Origin: Numida meleagris
Taxonomy: Eukaryota; Chordata; Aves; Galliformes; Numididae
Direction of reading: 5' to 3'
Length of the DNA: 64,000 nt
Assembly: GCF_002078875.1 (NCBI RefSeq)
Contig: NC_034409.1
Location: 64,948,583-65,012,582, forward strand
Shown here: positions 1 to 63,110 of the stretch, piece by piece
Position numbering within the stretch: the first letter of the stretch is position 1
Layout of the letters: the number at the start of each line of letters is the position of its first letter
Notes under the pieces: model-generated
Database searches by the model: none
What the model was told of the DNA's origin: nothing
The model's input: only the letters and a program-made list of their open reading frames with translations
Program-made: the position numbers and the translations under genes

Positions 1-333
1 ATCTTTAACCCGGGCTCCCGGGAGGCAGCAGACTTCCCTGTGTAGAGGGTCAGGTCTACATATTGGGCCTTCCACTCCCTTCAGCACCGAGTCACCAACA
101 ACAATGACTCGTCTTTTGTTTTTTGCCGAGGATGTTTTAATGTTAGGGGTAGTCCTGCTGGGTTTTGGAGACACCTCCAAGTGGGGAGAACCATCATCTC
201 CACCACTGTCCAGCTGTTCCCGCAGAGCACTGTACCTGTTCTGCAGGGGCAGCTGAGGAGGGAGGGGAATCACCAGGCGGGTGCGCCTGCACCGCCGAGC
301 AGGGACCTTTTGCCATTGCACCCTGCCCCCAGT
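1..333 (-). mobile_element. CR1 retroposon ORF1 fragment (esterase region), cut by window edge
   Basis: Read on the minus strand from 333 to 1 there is an uninterrupted frame of 111 codons with no ATG start. It includes LQNRYSALREQLDSGGDDG, then KNKRRVIVVGDSVLKG and GPICRPDPLHREVCCLPGAR. The VVVGDS block is the nucleophile motif of the SGNH-type esterase domain carried by ORF1 of CR1 retroposons. In-frame TGA lies just upstream (minus sense). The rest of ORF1 and any ORF2 would lie left of the window. An open frame over this length suggests a younger insertion than the other copies here. Confidence 0.72.
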
Positions 334-3300
334 TCATCACCGTTGTTAGATATGTCACTGGGGTGACATATAGTACAAAGCTTTGAAACTACATCTGTGA
401 ATCCATTGGCTCTACTGATCCTTCTTGAACATGGATTAATTTTGCATTTTATTTATACGATTTGAAAGCAGAGTAGCCTACTCACTTTGTGTATGCAATT
501 AATTGCTGGCATATTTGGATATCATCCTATTAATGCCATTGGGTCTGCTTATTTTAGTGGCGATTATCCCATCTAATCCCACTTATTGAAAGCTTCCAAT
601 GCAGTTACCCACTGGGAAGAATACCGATTCTGTTATGACTGGAATGAATGACTTGGTTCAGTTTCTGTGCTGCAAATTTACTCTAAGCTATTACAAAGAT
701 ACATGATTTATAGCTCTTGATCTTGCTGATTCTGGTGTAAGGAAGATATTGCATGACATGCTGACTATAATGTAGCATTTTTTCAGAGGAGAAAATCTGT
801 AGTTTTGAAATGTGCATGGGCAGGGATGTACATTAACACATGTAGAAAGTACTGATAAAGATGGAACCATACTTCTGAAATCTAGTGCCAGACTTGAAAG
901 CTGTGTATCTTACTACAGGCACAATAATATTGCCCCATTGCTAATCTTCATGCAGATATTAAATGTAATTTTTAGTTTTATTCTGAATACAGTTTTCAGA
1001 GGGTGAGTTTAATCATACTCTTTGTTTCTATTCACTGTGATAGTAGTACTTTTCCTGTTGAGAGCAGTTGTTATACATATAGTTTCAATTCTGAGCTCAG
1101 GTATGTCACTCTTGGTGTTAATGACACTTCAGCATGGAGGAGTTCTCATTTCTGGTGCTTCTTCAGATTGACACTTTATATACAGACAATACTGGAAACA
1201 ACCACTAATTCTACTGAGCTGATATTCTTCTGCAGGTATTTTTTATGTTCATGAAAATGAGTTGTTAAATTATGTTCTTCTGCTACTTGCAGATCCCAAT
1301 CAAAGCAGAGGAGAATGCTAGAAAGACAGCAACTTCAATAAAAATTCTCTTTTTTTTTAAGCAACCTGGAACAGAAAGACGCAAACTGCTGACACTTCAT
1401 TTTACTAGACTGTTCTTGCATCACTTATATTGATATTAATATGTCAATTCAATCAATGACAGAAGGCACCTTCTACATATGATCATTTCTTGCTTAGACA
1501 GTAGGTAGCATCTACAATGTGATAGTGATAAGTGGTGCCTGTGCACCATTATACTCTTTCATTAATTCATTATACAGTTCATATTCAAGGAAAATGCTCT
1601 TTCTACTTCAAATACAACCAATTTTATCTGGAGTTTATTTTCTCAGTACAACTAACTATACTATGTATCAGCTAAAGCATTGTTCTGCTAGGCACCCTTT
1701 GCAGGTTTTGGCAACCTACTCACAGGGCATAGCATAGCCTTTGTTTTCTGCTAAGTTTTGGTGAGTCAGCAGGACATGCATTCCACAGTGAAGGCATTCA
1801 ACAAGTGTAGGGGGAATGTGGTCGACTGAATTTACTGGATCAAGTGATTTGTCTGGATACAAATTCTGTTGCTTAGTTCATAAGATCTTCAAGAGATTAG
1901 CAGATAAAGGCAGCTAGTCCCTCGGCTCCCATAGAAATGTTGTTTCTCAAGCCTAAGTAGTGTATATTGTAATGTCTGCCACATTTTTTGTTGTCTAAGG
2001 GAGACTGACATGTTAGACATCTGTTCTAAGTTACAGTATAAAAAATGAATCAGAAAAACAAATCCAAATGTATCTCATGACTTTTTAAAACAAAATTTTA
2101 CTTTAAACAGAGGTATTTTCCATTCAAGGGTAATGCTTTGAAAAATGAGTCCATAAGAGCAGTTCTGTTATATGAGAAGTGGCAGGTGAGAGTGACTTTC
2201 AGGTTTCTTGTGTGAGGGCTGTGAAGAACCAAAAGTGGACTGGTGCTGCAAGATTCCAATCAGATGCTGCTCTTCCATCCTGGAGAATTATTTGGTTGGA
2301 AATATTCAGATAAAATAATGCTTCATTGAATCTCCTGAAGAAATGTAAACTTTCATTCTCTTATTTTTCTAGAATAAAAACAAATGAGTGAAGAAAGATC
2401 AGCAGAGGAACTAGTGATCTGCCAGCTCTGTTGTCATTCTCCCTTTTTTTCTGGCTTTGTATGTATTCAAAGGGCAGGAGAGTGCATGGGAGTTCAATCT
2501 TAGTCCTTCCAGTCGAGTGGATGACCTTTCATTGTCTTTCTGTAATTCCATTGAAAATGCCTGGTTCACAGTCATTTGAGAGTGCTGCTATGACCCTCTC
2601 ATCCTGGTTGTACATTAACTCTTCTGTCCACTTGTCTTTGCTCCCCAGCCTCCCTTGCAGAAACTGTGGTGTTCAAAGTGTATTAGGCTTTTTTTTTTTA
2701 ATCTTCCCAGTTGTTCATCTGCTCTTACATCTGCTGCTTTGCTGATTTCCATGCCACAATAGGTGTAATCAGGCCTTCTTAAAATTTGGGGTTAGTTTGA
2801 AAAGGCAATTATTATTCTATATCTATTTTCTAGAGTACAATGACCATGAGAACAGAGGCACCTTAATGCTTTCCAGCAAGTTAAATGAAATTAAATTTTG
2901 TTGTCTAATGAAGGAGTGTTCACCTCCCAGATGCTGTGAAGGAGGCTGGGAGCAGAGATTACATTGCAATAAGTGCTAGTGTTCTTTTTTGTTCTCTGAA
3001 GCAAAAGCTGCCATACTACAGACAGATTCTTGGGCACATCAGCGAGTTCAGTCATCTGTCCTAGGCACTGGCAAAGTCATCAGAAAAGCCTTGGTCATAT
3101 TTGCCAGCTTGGCACCCTGCTGCCTTAGAGTTTGTCTGTTTCTAAGCAGGCTGTGCCTGAGAGGACCAGTTTGTAAATGAAAAAGATGAATTCTGTAGAA
3201 TTAGCTGTACCCTGCACAGGAGTAGGGCTGCTGTGGGAGTAGGAGATGGCGGACAATTCTTGGAATTCTTTGGAGTGTCTGTGCAGTATTTGTTATGTTG

Positions 3301-6150
3301 ATATCTCTATCAAAGGAATTATTAGTGTTATCACTGGTAGGGAAGTAAAAACTTGTGCAATGTAACCTTGGGGAGATGAAAGAGAAAACTAAGAAAGATC
3401 TTACTTGCAACCGAGTAATTAATAGCGGCAATTGCCTACTCATCCTTATGACCTTTCACAGGCTAGATGGAAGTACTAATTTTCAAGTGCACATTTTTGT
3501 CTTCTCTCTTATCCTTGTTTCTGTGAGTAATTTGCAGTGGGATTTAAGAATCTGCAAAGCCCAAGCTGAACCCCTCTAGCAAATTACCTCTTATTTACCC
3601 TCTTGTTTAAGTGCAAACAGTAAGATGTTTTCTTCAAGGATATGAAAATTAAATCCTTTGTATGCTCTGGGTGTGTTCCATTGTTCCATGGCAATATAAA
3701 GCAGTAATGGCACCTTAAGAATGCTGCAGGATGTCTAATGAAAATCAAGTTGGATGGCAATCTTAGATATGGAAGTTGTGCGGCTGTGAAGAACTGCACT
3801 TTGTGTGCTAAACTTTGATATGAAGGGCTGCAGAGAAACATTTTAAATCAACTGTCGCTGTAATGAGCAGTAGTCCTATACTGATGCTCTCTCCTTCTGT
3901 GAGTAGCCCTGTCTCTAGCTAACAGAAACAGAAAACAAGCATATAGCATACTTCCACAACAAAGTGTATCAACTTCCGTGCTCACATTCTGCCAGAAGTT
4001 GACCATGACAGAAAGGACCTCAGCACTACCCTGAAACCCTAAGGAACTTCATTTTCATGGTGTGTCTCTGAATTTGAAACACTTTGAGCAAAGCGTACAC
4101 AGTGTGTGTGCTAGTGGGTACACCTTTTGTGTAAGAAATACCAGATATCACTTGTAAACACTGAATTAACTACGGTCTGTACTCTGACTTTGCCACTACA
4201 GTATAGTCTAATGGTCTGTCTGCAAGCTAATCTGTCCTATCATACATTACTCTCTGATTTACAGTGTTCCACTTTCTGAAGGAGATGAGGAGCAGATGTT
4301 CAAGCAGGAAAGTTGCCTGAGCAGCCTACCTCTTCCACCTGCCTGCCAGCTCCCAACCCAGAGAGCAGACGGTGCATGCTGCAAAGCCATTTGGGCACCA
4401 GCTTTCTCCTCTCCCCACGCTATAGCAGGAGAATGTGAAAAGCTCACCTGTTTTGATAACAAGATGCATCTCATCTCATTCCTTTCCTTCATAATTTTAT
4501 TTTCTTTTTCATTCCCCTTTTCTCCAGAGCTGCTGGTTTTAGCATTGCTTGTCATACTCTGACAGAGGAGAAAATTCAGCTGGATTCAGTACCATCTTCC
4601 CTTCTGCCCTGTGGACAAAATCTCTCCATCCCTCTTGATTTTCTCTCCCTGGAAAACACAAATACACACTTCTGCTGCTGCGGGAGCCAGAAATAGGAGG
4701 CTTGAGCTGCCTGCAGGTGTGGAGTGGGTGAATACAAAAAGGAACAGAAGCAGATGTTTGCAGAAGGATGTTAGGAGCATCTCTCAGGACACCCCAGCAT
4801 ATGTCTGACTGCTACTGAGCAGAGGCAGTCTGGTTGGCTTCACTGCTAACTCTCAGGTCAGCAGTCTTCTGTTTTCAGCCCCATTATGCTATATCCTGGA
4901 AAGTGACCTCTGGACAGTGCATCTGAATTCCCCTGGCCTTGCTGAGGGCAAAGGTATTCATCCCAAGTCAGAATCTTGAAGAGTGAGGAAATCTCTCTTG
5001 TTCGTAGGAGCAGGATCTTCTGTCTAGGCCGGGCATCAAGCAAGCTTTTATGTTGAGTTCCATCTTGCAGAATCCCGTGAAAATTGTCAGAGAGAAAAAA
5101 AGAAAAAAAAGCTTCACATATTTCTTTACTGTCAGCCCTGAGTTTTAAATAATTCCAGTGTAGTCTTCCTCTGTCACAGCTAGGTGTCCAGTCCTAACTT
5201 GAAAATTTCATCAGTATCTTGAGTATTTCTCCATCTTGTGACCTCAGAAGTTGTAAATTTTCCTATCTCTGCCAAGCTCTTGCAATGGCAGGGTGAAGAT
5301 GTGTGGGCCAGGAAACTGGAAAGACAGAATTACAACTACGTATTTGTTCAGTCGTTGAGTAAACATTTTAGCAAAGACTACAATGAGTCATCACATTAAA
5401 AGCTGGCCTTTGTATCCTCCTTGGGACTTGCTTTTATGAAATGAACATAGAAGTCAGACCAAGTTAAACCAAATCGTTTTGAAAATTGAAGTCTACAGGC
5501 TTTTAAAAGCATGCCTACCCCAGTGGGCAGGCAGAAGGGAGTTGCACTGCCTCTGCTACATTGGCTGGGCATATTATGAGAGCAGAGCACTGAGGTGAAG
5601 ACCCTCCTGGGGCTGCGGGGAAGCACATGGACTGTCAACAGCTGCTGTGTGGATTCAGACTGTGGAGTGTGTGCTGGGTTGCAGCTGGCAGGAGATGGAT
5701 TTTAACAGTGAGATCGTGATGACTGCTTCAACTTCCTCATGGCCTGGATTGCAGAAGCGTATCTGAGAGGATTTGGGCTCTATCTGTACTCTGTCCTCAT
5801 GCACACCGTATGCACAAACAATCTGAATCAAACCCATAATCTTTTCACAGGTTGGAAAGAAATATTTCTTAAGCACGTGTTTGAATTAAGATTTATCTAA
5901 GCTTATTCTATGTGAATGATTACACGTAAAAATAATCAAAACATGGGGAGTAACTGCTTAAAATAGGAAAACATTTTTCATGTGCTATTTTGCTTCCTGT
6001 GTGTGAAATCCTAAGCCTTCCATTTTAGGATTGTTTTAATGTTCTGTATCTGGGAGACTAAGAGGGATATCTCAACATGAAAAAGTAGTGTTTCTGGTTT
6101 CTATAAATATTTACTATGAAAAATAGACTAGGTGAATGAATATTCACTTG
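334..6150. other. Non-coding stretch: upstream PIK3C2G intron or intergenic DNA, nothing recognised
   Basis: AT-rich unique-looking sequence with only short chance reading frames. I looked for earlier PIK3C2G exons (Ras-binding domain, first C2, start of the helical domain) and saw none on the plus strand. No tRNA-like, snRNA-like or promoter-like structure was seen. Short homopolymer runs occur, for example the A-rich tract near 5095-5110. Confidence 0.5.
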
Positions 6151-6574
6151 ATGCACAAGCCTTATGAGGAGTGGCTGAGGGAACTGGGATTATTTAGTCT
6201 GAAGAGGAGGAGGCTCAGGAGTGACCTTATCACTCTCTACAGCTACCTGACGGGAGGTTGTGGTGAGGTGGGGGGTCAGCCTCTTCTCCCATGTAACTAG
6301 CAATAGGACTAAAGGGAATGGCCTCAAGTTGTGACAGGGTAGCTTCAGGTTGGATGTTAGGAAGAAATTCTCCGAAAAAGTGGTCAGGTGCTAGAACAGG
6401 CTGCCCAGGGAGGTGGTGGAGTCACCGATCCTGGAGGTTTTCAAGAAATGTTTAAATGTTGTACTGAGGGACATGGTTTAGTGGGAAATATTGGTGAAAG
6501 GTGGATGGTTGGACGGGATGATCTTAGAGGTCTCTTCCAACCTTAGTGATTCTATGATGCTATGATTCTGTGAA
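6151..6574 (+). mobile_element. CR1 3' fragment, sense orientation
   Basis: Typical CR1 3' region: it starts near cttatgaggagtggctgagg, passes the conserved block caggctgcccagggaggtgg and ends in gtctcttccaaccttagtga plus an ATTCTATGATGCTATGATTCTGTG tail of the avian CR1 type. 5'-truncated with many substitutions. No usable reading frame remains. Confidence 0.93.
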
Positions 6575-6734
6575 TATGATTTAAACATTCAGAAGTTGAT
6601 TTCAATGCAAGTGTAAGTGTGTACAGAAGATTCTCCACTGATGTAATCTGGCAGGTTCAAAATATAGATCACGGTGATGTAGTCTTTTCTAAGTGCATCT
6701 GCACTTGTCTTTGTGGGGCAAAAACGAACAAGTT

Positions 6735-7036
6735 CACAGAATCACAGAATGTCAGGGATTGAAAGGGACCTCAGAAGATCATCTAGTCCAATCCCCCTGC
6801 CAGAGCAGGAACACCAGGGTTAGGTCACACAGGAAAGTGTCCTGGTGGGTTTTGAATGTCTCCAGGGAAGGAGACATCATAACCTCTCTGGGCACCCTGT
6901 TCCAGTGTTCTGTTACTCTCACTGTGAAGAAGTTTTTTCTAGTATTGTAGAGCCTCCTATGTTCCAGCTTGCACCTATTGCCCCTTGTCCTATCATTAGA
7001 TGTCACTGAGATCTTCTGACTGCCACCCAGGGAGGG
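6735..7036 (-). mobile_element. CR1 3' fragment, antisense orientation
   Basis: Begins at its 3' tail (cacagaatcacagaatg) and reads as the reverse complement of the CR1 3' end, including ctctctgggcaccctgttcc and cttgtcctatcattagatg. It is 5'-truncated and lies between two sense copies. Confidence 0.92.
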
Positions 7037-7394
7037 ACTGTCATTTATTTAAACTGAAATATTTTGCTTTAGTTCTGTGTTTGTGCTGACAAATGCCAAT
7101 GCTTTTTTCCAGTTCAAGCATCTCTATTCATTAACCAGTTAGTTGTTGAGAGCAAGTAGAATACTGTGAGTTTTCTGATTCTGTAGTTCTACAGTGAAAA
7201 TGGGCTCTTCCCTATGTTCTTGATGAGGTGTATGTGAAATATCCCTGCTACGTAGCAGAGGGTGCTGAGGTAGGGCAAGGGGACAGCTGTGGTGTGTGCA
7301 GTGTGGTGGTTGGTCTTTGGGCTGGAAATGAAGGTAGCGTGTCCTGCTGTGGGGCACATTCCTGTGTGCAGGAGACAAGGAGGGGACGCGGGAA

Positions 7395-7771
7395 CCTACA
7401 TGCCTGAGGGGAGACCATATTGCTCTCTTCAAATACCTGAAACGTGATTGCAGTGAGAGCAGAGTTGGTCTCTTCTCACTGGTGACAGGTGACAGGACAA
7501 GGGGAAATGGCCTCAAGTTGCGCTAGGGGAAGTTTAGGTTGGATATCAGGAAAAACTTCTTTACAGAAAGGGTTGTTAAGCATTGGAATCGGCTCCCCAG
7601 GGAGGTGATTGAGTCACCATCCCTGAATGTGTTCGAAAACTGATTGGATGTGGTGCTCAGGGACATTATTTAGTGGTGGGTTGTTAGAGTTAGGGTAGTA
7701 TGGTTAGGTTGTGGTTGGACTTGATGATCTTTAAGGTCTTTTCCAACCTGAGCAATTCTACGATTCTATGC
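7395..7771 (+). mobile_element. CR1 3' fragment, sense orientation
   Basis: Runs from the ctgaggggagaccatattg block through gaaatggcctcaagttgcgc and ggctccccagggaggtgat to the tail gcaattctacgattctatg. 5'-truncated. A reading frame on the opposite strand across 7139-7516 is only the antisense of this copy plus flanking DNA. Confidence 0.93.
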
Positions 7772-8049
7772 AAACTCTGAGGTTCCTAAAGCAGGGAGAC
7801 AGTTATTGTTTTTATTTTAAAAAAGAAAATGTGTTTTTTTTTGTTCTGTGGTTTTGACTTTTTTATTATTTTGTATTGTTGTTTTAAATTGCTGATTGTC
7901 CAGTCTTGAAAGAAAAGTCCAAACGAAGCATCTGGGATGGACCTTCTTGCTGAAGTTCAGCACTCCTTCCCATCCAAACCAAAGTCTGGTTCTCCACAGC
8001 AGCAGCTGCCTCTGTCCCTTCCTTGACTTCTCCTCCCACCCTGGGCAGC

Positions 8050-8487
8050 GATGAGGGAGGGGGACAGGAAGGATGGGCTCACAGGAACCTTGGCAGTCAA
8101 GAGAGGGATTATCAGGAAATGAAGGCTCCATGCAAGCCCATGGGATGGCACTGAGTTGGGGCTATTCCAGCTAACAGTAAACTTACGGGATCCTTGCGCT
8201 CCTGAAGTGTTCAAGGCCTCCAGCAGTCGAGGTCCCTCCGCTGGACTCCTCCCGCTGCCCCAGCACAGCAGCTCCAAGGATGGCAGTCCCTGCCCTGCCC
8301 TCTTCCTCAGGACTTGGTGAAGAAGAGATGAGGGGTCTTGGAAAGGGATAAGGGAGGGAGATGGAAAGGAAGGGCTCATAGGAGCCTTGGCTGTGAAAAG
8401 AAGAATGACCAGGAAATGGAGGCTCCACGTGAGCATGCAGGATGGCCCTGAGCTGGGGCTCTCCAAGGTAAGGGCAAACTTACAGGA
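8050..8487. repeat. Imperfect tandem duplication, two ~141-bp blocks 297 bp apart
   Basis: Block 8050-8190 resembles block 8347-8487 with a constant 297-bp offset and no obvious gaps. Shared landmarks are ggctcacaggaaccttgg against ggctcataggagccttgg, then tcaggaaatgaaggctcca against ccaggaaatggaggctcca, and aaacttac in both. On the minus strand each aaacttac reads as a strong splice donor (GTAAGTTT). The offset is a multiple of three. Confidence 0.75.
8187..8390 (-). pseudogene. Possible second exon of the minus-strand MEVDPP locus
   Basis: Bounded on the minus strand by an acceptor-like cttttcacag (8400-8391) and a donor ATCCC|GTAAGTTT (8187/8186). It is 204 nt, a multiple of three, and open in two frames. 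One frame reads QGSYEPFLSISLPYPF and then SPSPEEEGRAG, low-complexity and proline/serine-rich. The implied intron to the MEVDPP segment is only 92 bp. The duplicate copy to the left (about 7960-8093) has gactg where this one has cacag, so its acceptor seems lost. No known domain. Confidence 0.3.
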
Positions 8488-8876
8488 CTGGAGGATCAGC
8501 GCCAGCACTGAGGCAGCCGTTTCAAGGGAGGTAGATGGATCCTGGTGCCCCTGAGATGAACTTTGGGGCGCAACCTCTTCATTATTGGCCTGGCAGTGTT
8601 GGACTGATGGCCACTCTGCCCGATGGAGGTGGATCCACTTCCATCAGATCATCCTCTGGAGGTGGATCCACCTCCATGGGCTCTCCATCACTGCCAGGGG
8701 GGTCCACCTCCATGGGCTCAATGTCATCACCCATTTCCAGCAGCCGCCTCTTCTTAGCAGGTGGCTGCTCCATCCCGTCCTCAGAAATAATGAGGATCTC
8801 TTTCTGAGACTCAGAGTTCAGCTGCCTCTGGCTGGGTCAGCTCAGGGACTGCGGTTAAGGGCAGCTCAGTGGCCAT
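8484..8876 (-). pseudogene. Unidentified minus-strand exon-like segment with MEVDPP repeats, frameshifted
   Basis: Minus-strand ATG at 8876 in a good Kozak context (gttgccATGG) opens MATELPLTAVPELTQPEAAEL and then meets a stop near 8813. A one-base shift continues naturally as SESQKEILIISEDG into MEQPPAKKRRLLEMG. That part has a basic KKRR stretch like a nuclear signal, and then three MEVDPP units in an acidic, proline-rich context (plus positions about 8629-8722). The frame stops at about 8582; another frame (QANNEEVAPQSSSQG...) runs on to a good donor, CCT|GTAAGTTT, at 8484/8483. I do not recognise the family. It could be a decayed gene, or a real gene whose short introns I have misjudged. 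It lies inside or just 5' of the visible PIK3C2G exons, on the opposite strand. Confidence 0.4.
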
Positions 8877-11872
8877 GGCAACAGGATTCTGAGTGCCATG
8901 CTGGCCCAAACATGGCAGTTGGCAGTTGGGTCTGCGGCCATTTCTGTGAGGCAGCGGGAAGAATGTAGCAAGAGGGTCCTAGCGGGGGGTTCTCAAGCAC
9001 CCTGCAGCTGCCTGCCTGGGGTGGAGCCGTCTTGGTGCCAACAGCAGCAGAGGAGGAGCAAAGCATACTGACACCCCACAGGCAGCCAATTGAGATGCAG
9101 TCATTAAAAACCATTGAGTTTCAAGGGCTGTATCGGCTGTCCTTTCCTATCCCTCACCTCTGCCCCCAGTGCACAAGAAGGTGACATCTCTTCTGCCCTG
9201 ATGCCAAAGGATAGGAGTGGGGGAGGAGAGGGCCTGCCATCCTCTGGGAGGCCACACTGGGCCTGCAGGGGGGGTGGGTGCAGTGGAGGGCCTGTGAGGC
9301 CCTTGGGGCCTGGTGCTAGGGTTTTCCACCTGGAGGATGGGAAGACCGATTAGGGATTGCTGTCCTCAGCCAGTTCTCTACTTGGCTGCGGAATGGGTGG
9401 CTGAAGGTGAAGCAACCATCGTATGTAAGAGAATTAACGCATCTAAGCAACAAAGCTATTATTTTTTAATGAAAACATAAAAAAGCAACAAAAACATAGA
9501 ACTAGTGGGATATGTGACCTTGTTTTCGTGACACTAATGCATCAGTCTGGTTCAATGGGAATGGCTGCAATTCTTGTTGAGTTCCTGAGATGTTCATCAG
9601 AGATTTTTTATGTTTCTACTCTTTCTGTGCTTCATGCTTGGAAACAGTTGCTCACAAATGTATGTACAGCCAAAAAGCGATGACACGAATAAGACATGAT
9701 TGTGAATTGAGAGGTGTTTCTTTCTGGTCAGATGGGGAACAAGTTCATTCTACCTGTGTTCCAAGGGAAATGCAAGCTGTTTAGCTGCACTGCGGCTAAG
9801 CTGGGCTCTGCTTCAGTAAACTAAAATTCTTGCCTGTGTGATAGTCAGATAGCATTGTAGATGCTACTACTTGTCTTTAAAAAACAATCACCAAGTGTGT
9901 TACTGACTTGCTGTTGAAATTGATTTTAAAACACCTTGTCTGCCTACAGCTGAGCCAGGAAGGCCACTACAGAGTGGGATTCAGTAGCCTAAACTTAGGC
10001 CATTTTACGCAGCACAGGATGTCTAAGACATCTGCTTGGGTTTGGCGTATATGAGATGTTGCTTCTGGTAAGCCCATGTCCTTCCAAGGCAGCAGCTGGA
10101 GGTCAAATGGGAATTTCTAGGACATCTGAAGTGGCACAAGGTATCTACATTCAAGCAAAATAATTATATCCAATGGAAACTTGTAGTTAACAAATGTGAC
10201 ATCTGAAAGAATTGGTTTATCAACCACCAAATATGCTTGTGCTCACAGCCATCTTCAGACTGTGGTGGATGGTTCAGGGTAGGAACACAACTGTGTGCTG
10301 GGGTTTGCCCTCCACCAGACGCTACAAAAACTGTTTGTATTTCTTTCCAATCCAAAATGTAGTTATTTATTTTTACCAAACTACAGAAAGAAATGTTATT
10401 TCAATCTCCTTCAGAGAGTTCAGTAAACTTCTCATGTACCTTCCCTTTCATGTCTAGATATTTCGGATAGAAACACTGTACATTTTTTAAGGATTTTCAG
10501 TACTTATAAACCTTTAGATATTCAGAGTTTTTGTGTAACCAGATAGGCTTTTCAGAAGCCAGTAAGTGATCTTATTCTGCACTGAACTTTATAGGAAAAG
10601 AGGATCTAAAAAGTGATTGCCTTATGAAAGGTGAAGAAATACCTCATTACCAAAAAATGCATGAGCTGTAGTAGCAATGTTGTAATGCCTTATGTATGAT
10701 TTGAAGGAGTCAGTCTATTGGCATTACAATTTTTTACCTGTAAATGTAAGTGCTTAATAAATCTTGTGCTTGCTTTTTGTTATGTGACATATTCAGGTGT
10801 GCTGTGCTTACATAGTCAACTTCTCCTACTTCTGTCCTGTGAAAACTAGCATTATCTGTTAGGTTTGAGTAACCTCATGAAGTAAGAGAAACTGCATTAA
10901 GATCCAGGCATTTATGAGGAATTTGAGGTTTGGGATGTTCTTAATGAAATTGTAGGGACAGTTGTTCAGGGCAAAAAAGCAAAAGAGCAGTCCATCAGTC
11001 TTTCAGTGAAAGGGAAATCCCAGGTAATGGGTGTGATGTTAGTGGCAGTATAAGTTAGCTCACGATTCTGTCTACACTTACAAAAATAAATCAAAATTGT
11101 ACAAAAACTCTGGATCTCATCAGGAAAAAAATCCGCAGTGATCCATTCAATTAACTACAAAAACTTAAAGCCCACACAGCTTTACGAGCACAAATGAACT
11201 TGTAATTAGAGAAAATTGCATGGTATACCTGTGAAAAATGTATGGGTTTCATTTTACATCTGACTTTTATGTAGAGAATAACTCCACTTCCAAAGCTTTT
11301 ACAAACTTCAGTAGAACTGAAAGCTGAATTTTTGCTTAAGACCAACACCAATGAGTAAAGAAAGGTACAAAGTGGGCTCGTTTTTTCTTAGCAGTAGTGG
11401 CAATTTCATTAATGTCTCCTCGACTTAGATTAGTGAAGGCTTCTGGAACTAAAATGGTCTTTAATGCACCTCCTAGGTGATATATGTGCTTGACTGTGTA
11501 AGTGTACTGCTAGAAGAAAAAAAATAGATTTAGAGATATACACTTAAAGTTCGAGTTCAAAAAAGTACAACTTATTTTCGTGTTGTAAACTTTCCAGAAA
11601 AAAAAAAAAAGCAATGTAGGCATGGCACTATGAATGACATTAAGAAATGGCAGATTCCTTTCGATTCAATACATTTGGAATCTCATTAGTTATAAATGGG
11701 ACTTGAATACTGCCAACAAATAAATACTTTTTTTCATTCTATGTTGCTAAGATGCCTAAAGTCACCAAATACAGATTAGTCTGGAGTACATTTATTGCTT
11801 CTTCTGGAAGTGTTATCAAAAAAATATCAGTTTTACACTGATTATACTGATTTTTTCTCCTCCTCTCTTTAG
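8877..11872. other. Non-coding stretch before exon a
   Basis: 8877-9350 is GC-richer than its surroundings and could hold the 5' flank of the minus-strand locus; a CCAAT-like box (agccaattgag) lies at about 9084. 9351-11872 is AT-rich with only short chance frames. No PIK3C2G exon was recognised here. Homopolymer A runs occur near 11518 and 11599. Confidence 0.45.

Positions 11873-63110
<51,238 letters not shown>

Noticed and set aside
165..386. Short plus-strand frames at the left edge
   Set aside because: They are shadows of the minus-strand CR1 ORF1 frame.
7139..7516. 125-codon minus-strand frame
   Set aside because: Largely antisense CR1 3' sequence plus flanking DNA.
7957..8508. 183-codon minus-strand frame across the tandem duplication
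   Set aside because: It runs through the splice-like sites and the intron-like parts of both copies, and its length comes from duplicated GC-rich sequence. It shows no domain; I treat it as a by-product of the duplicated locus.
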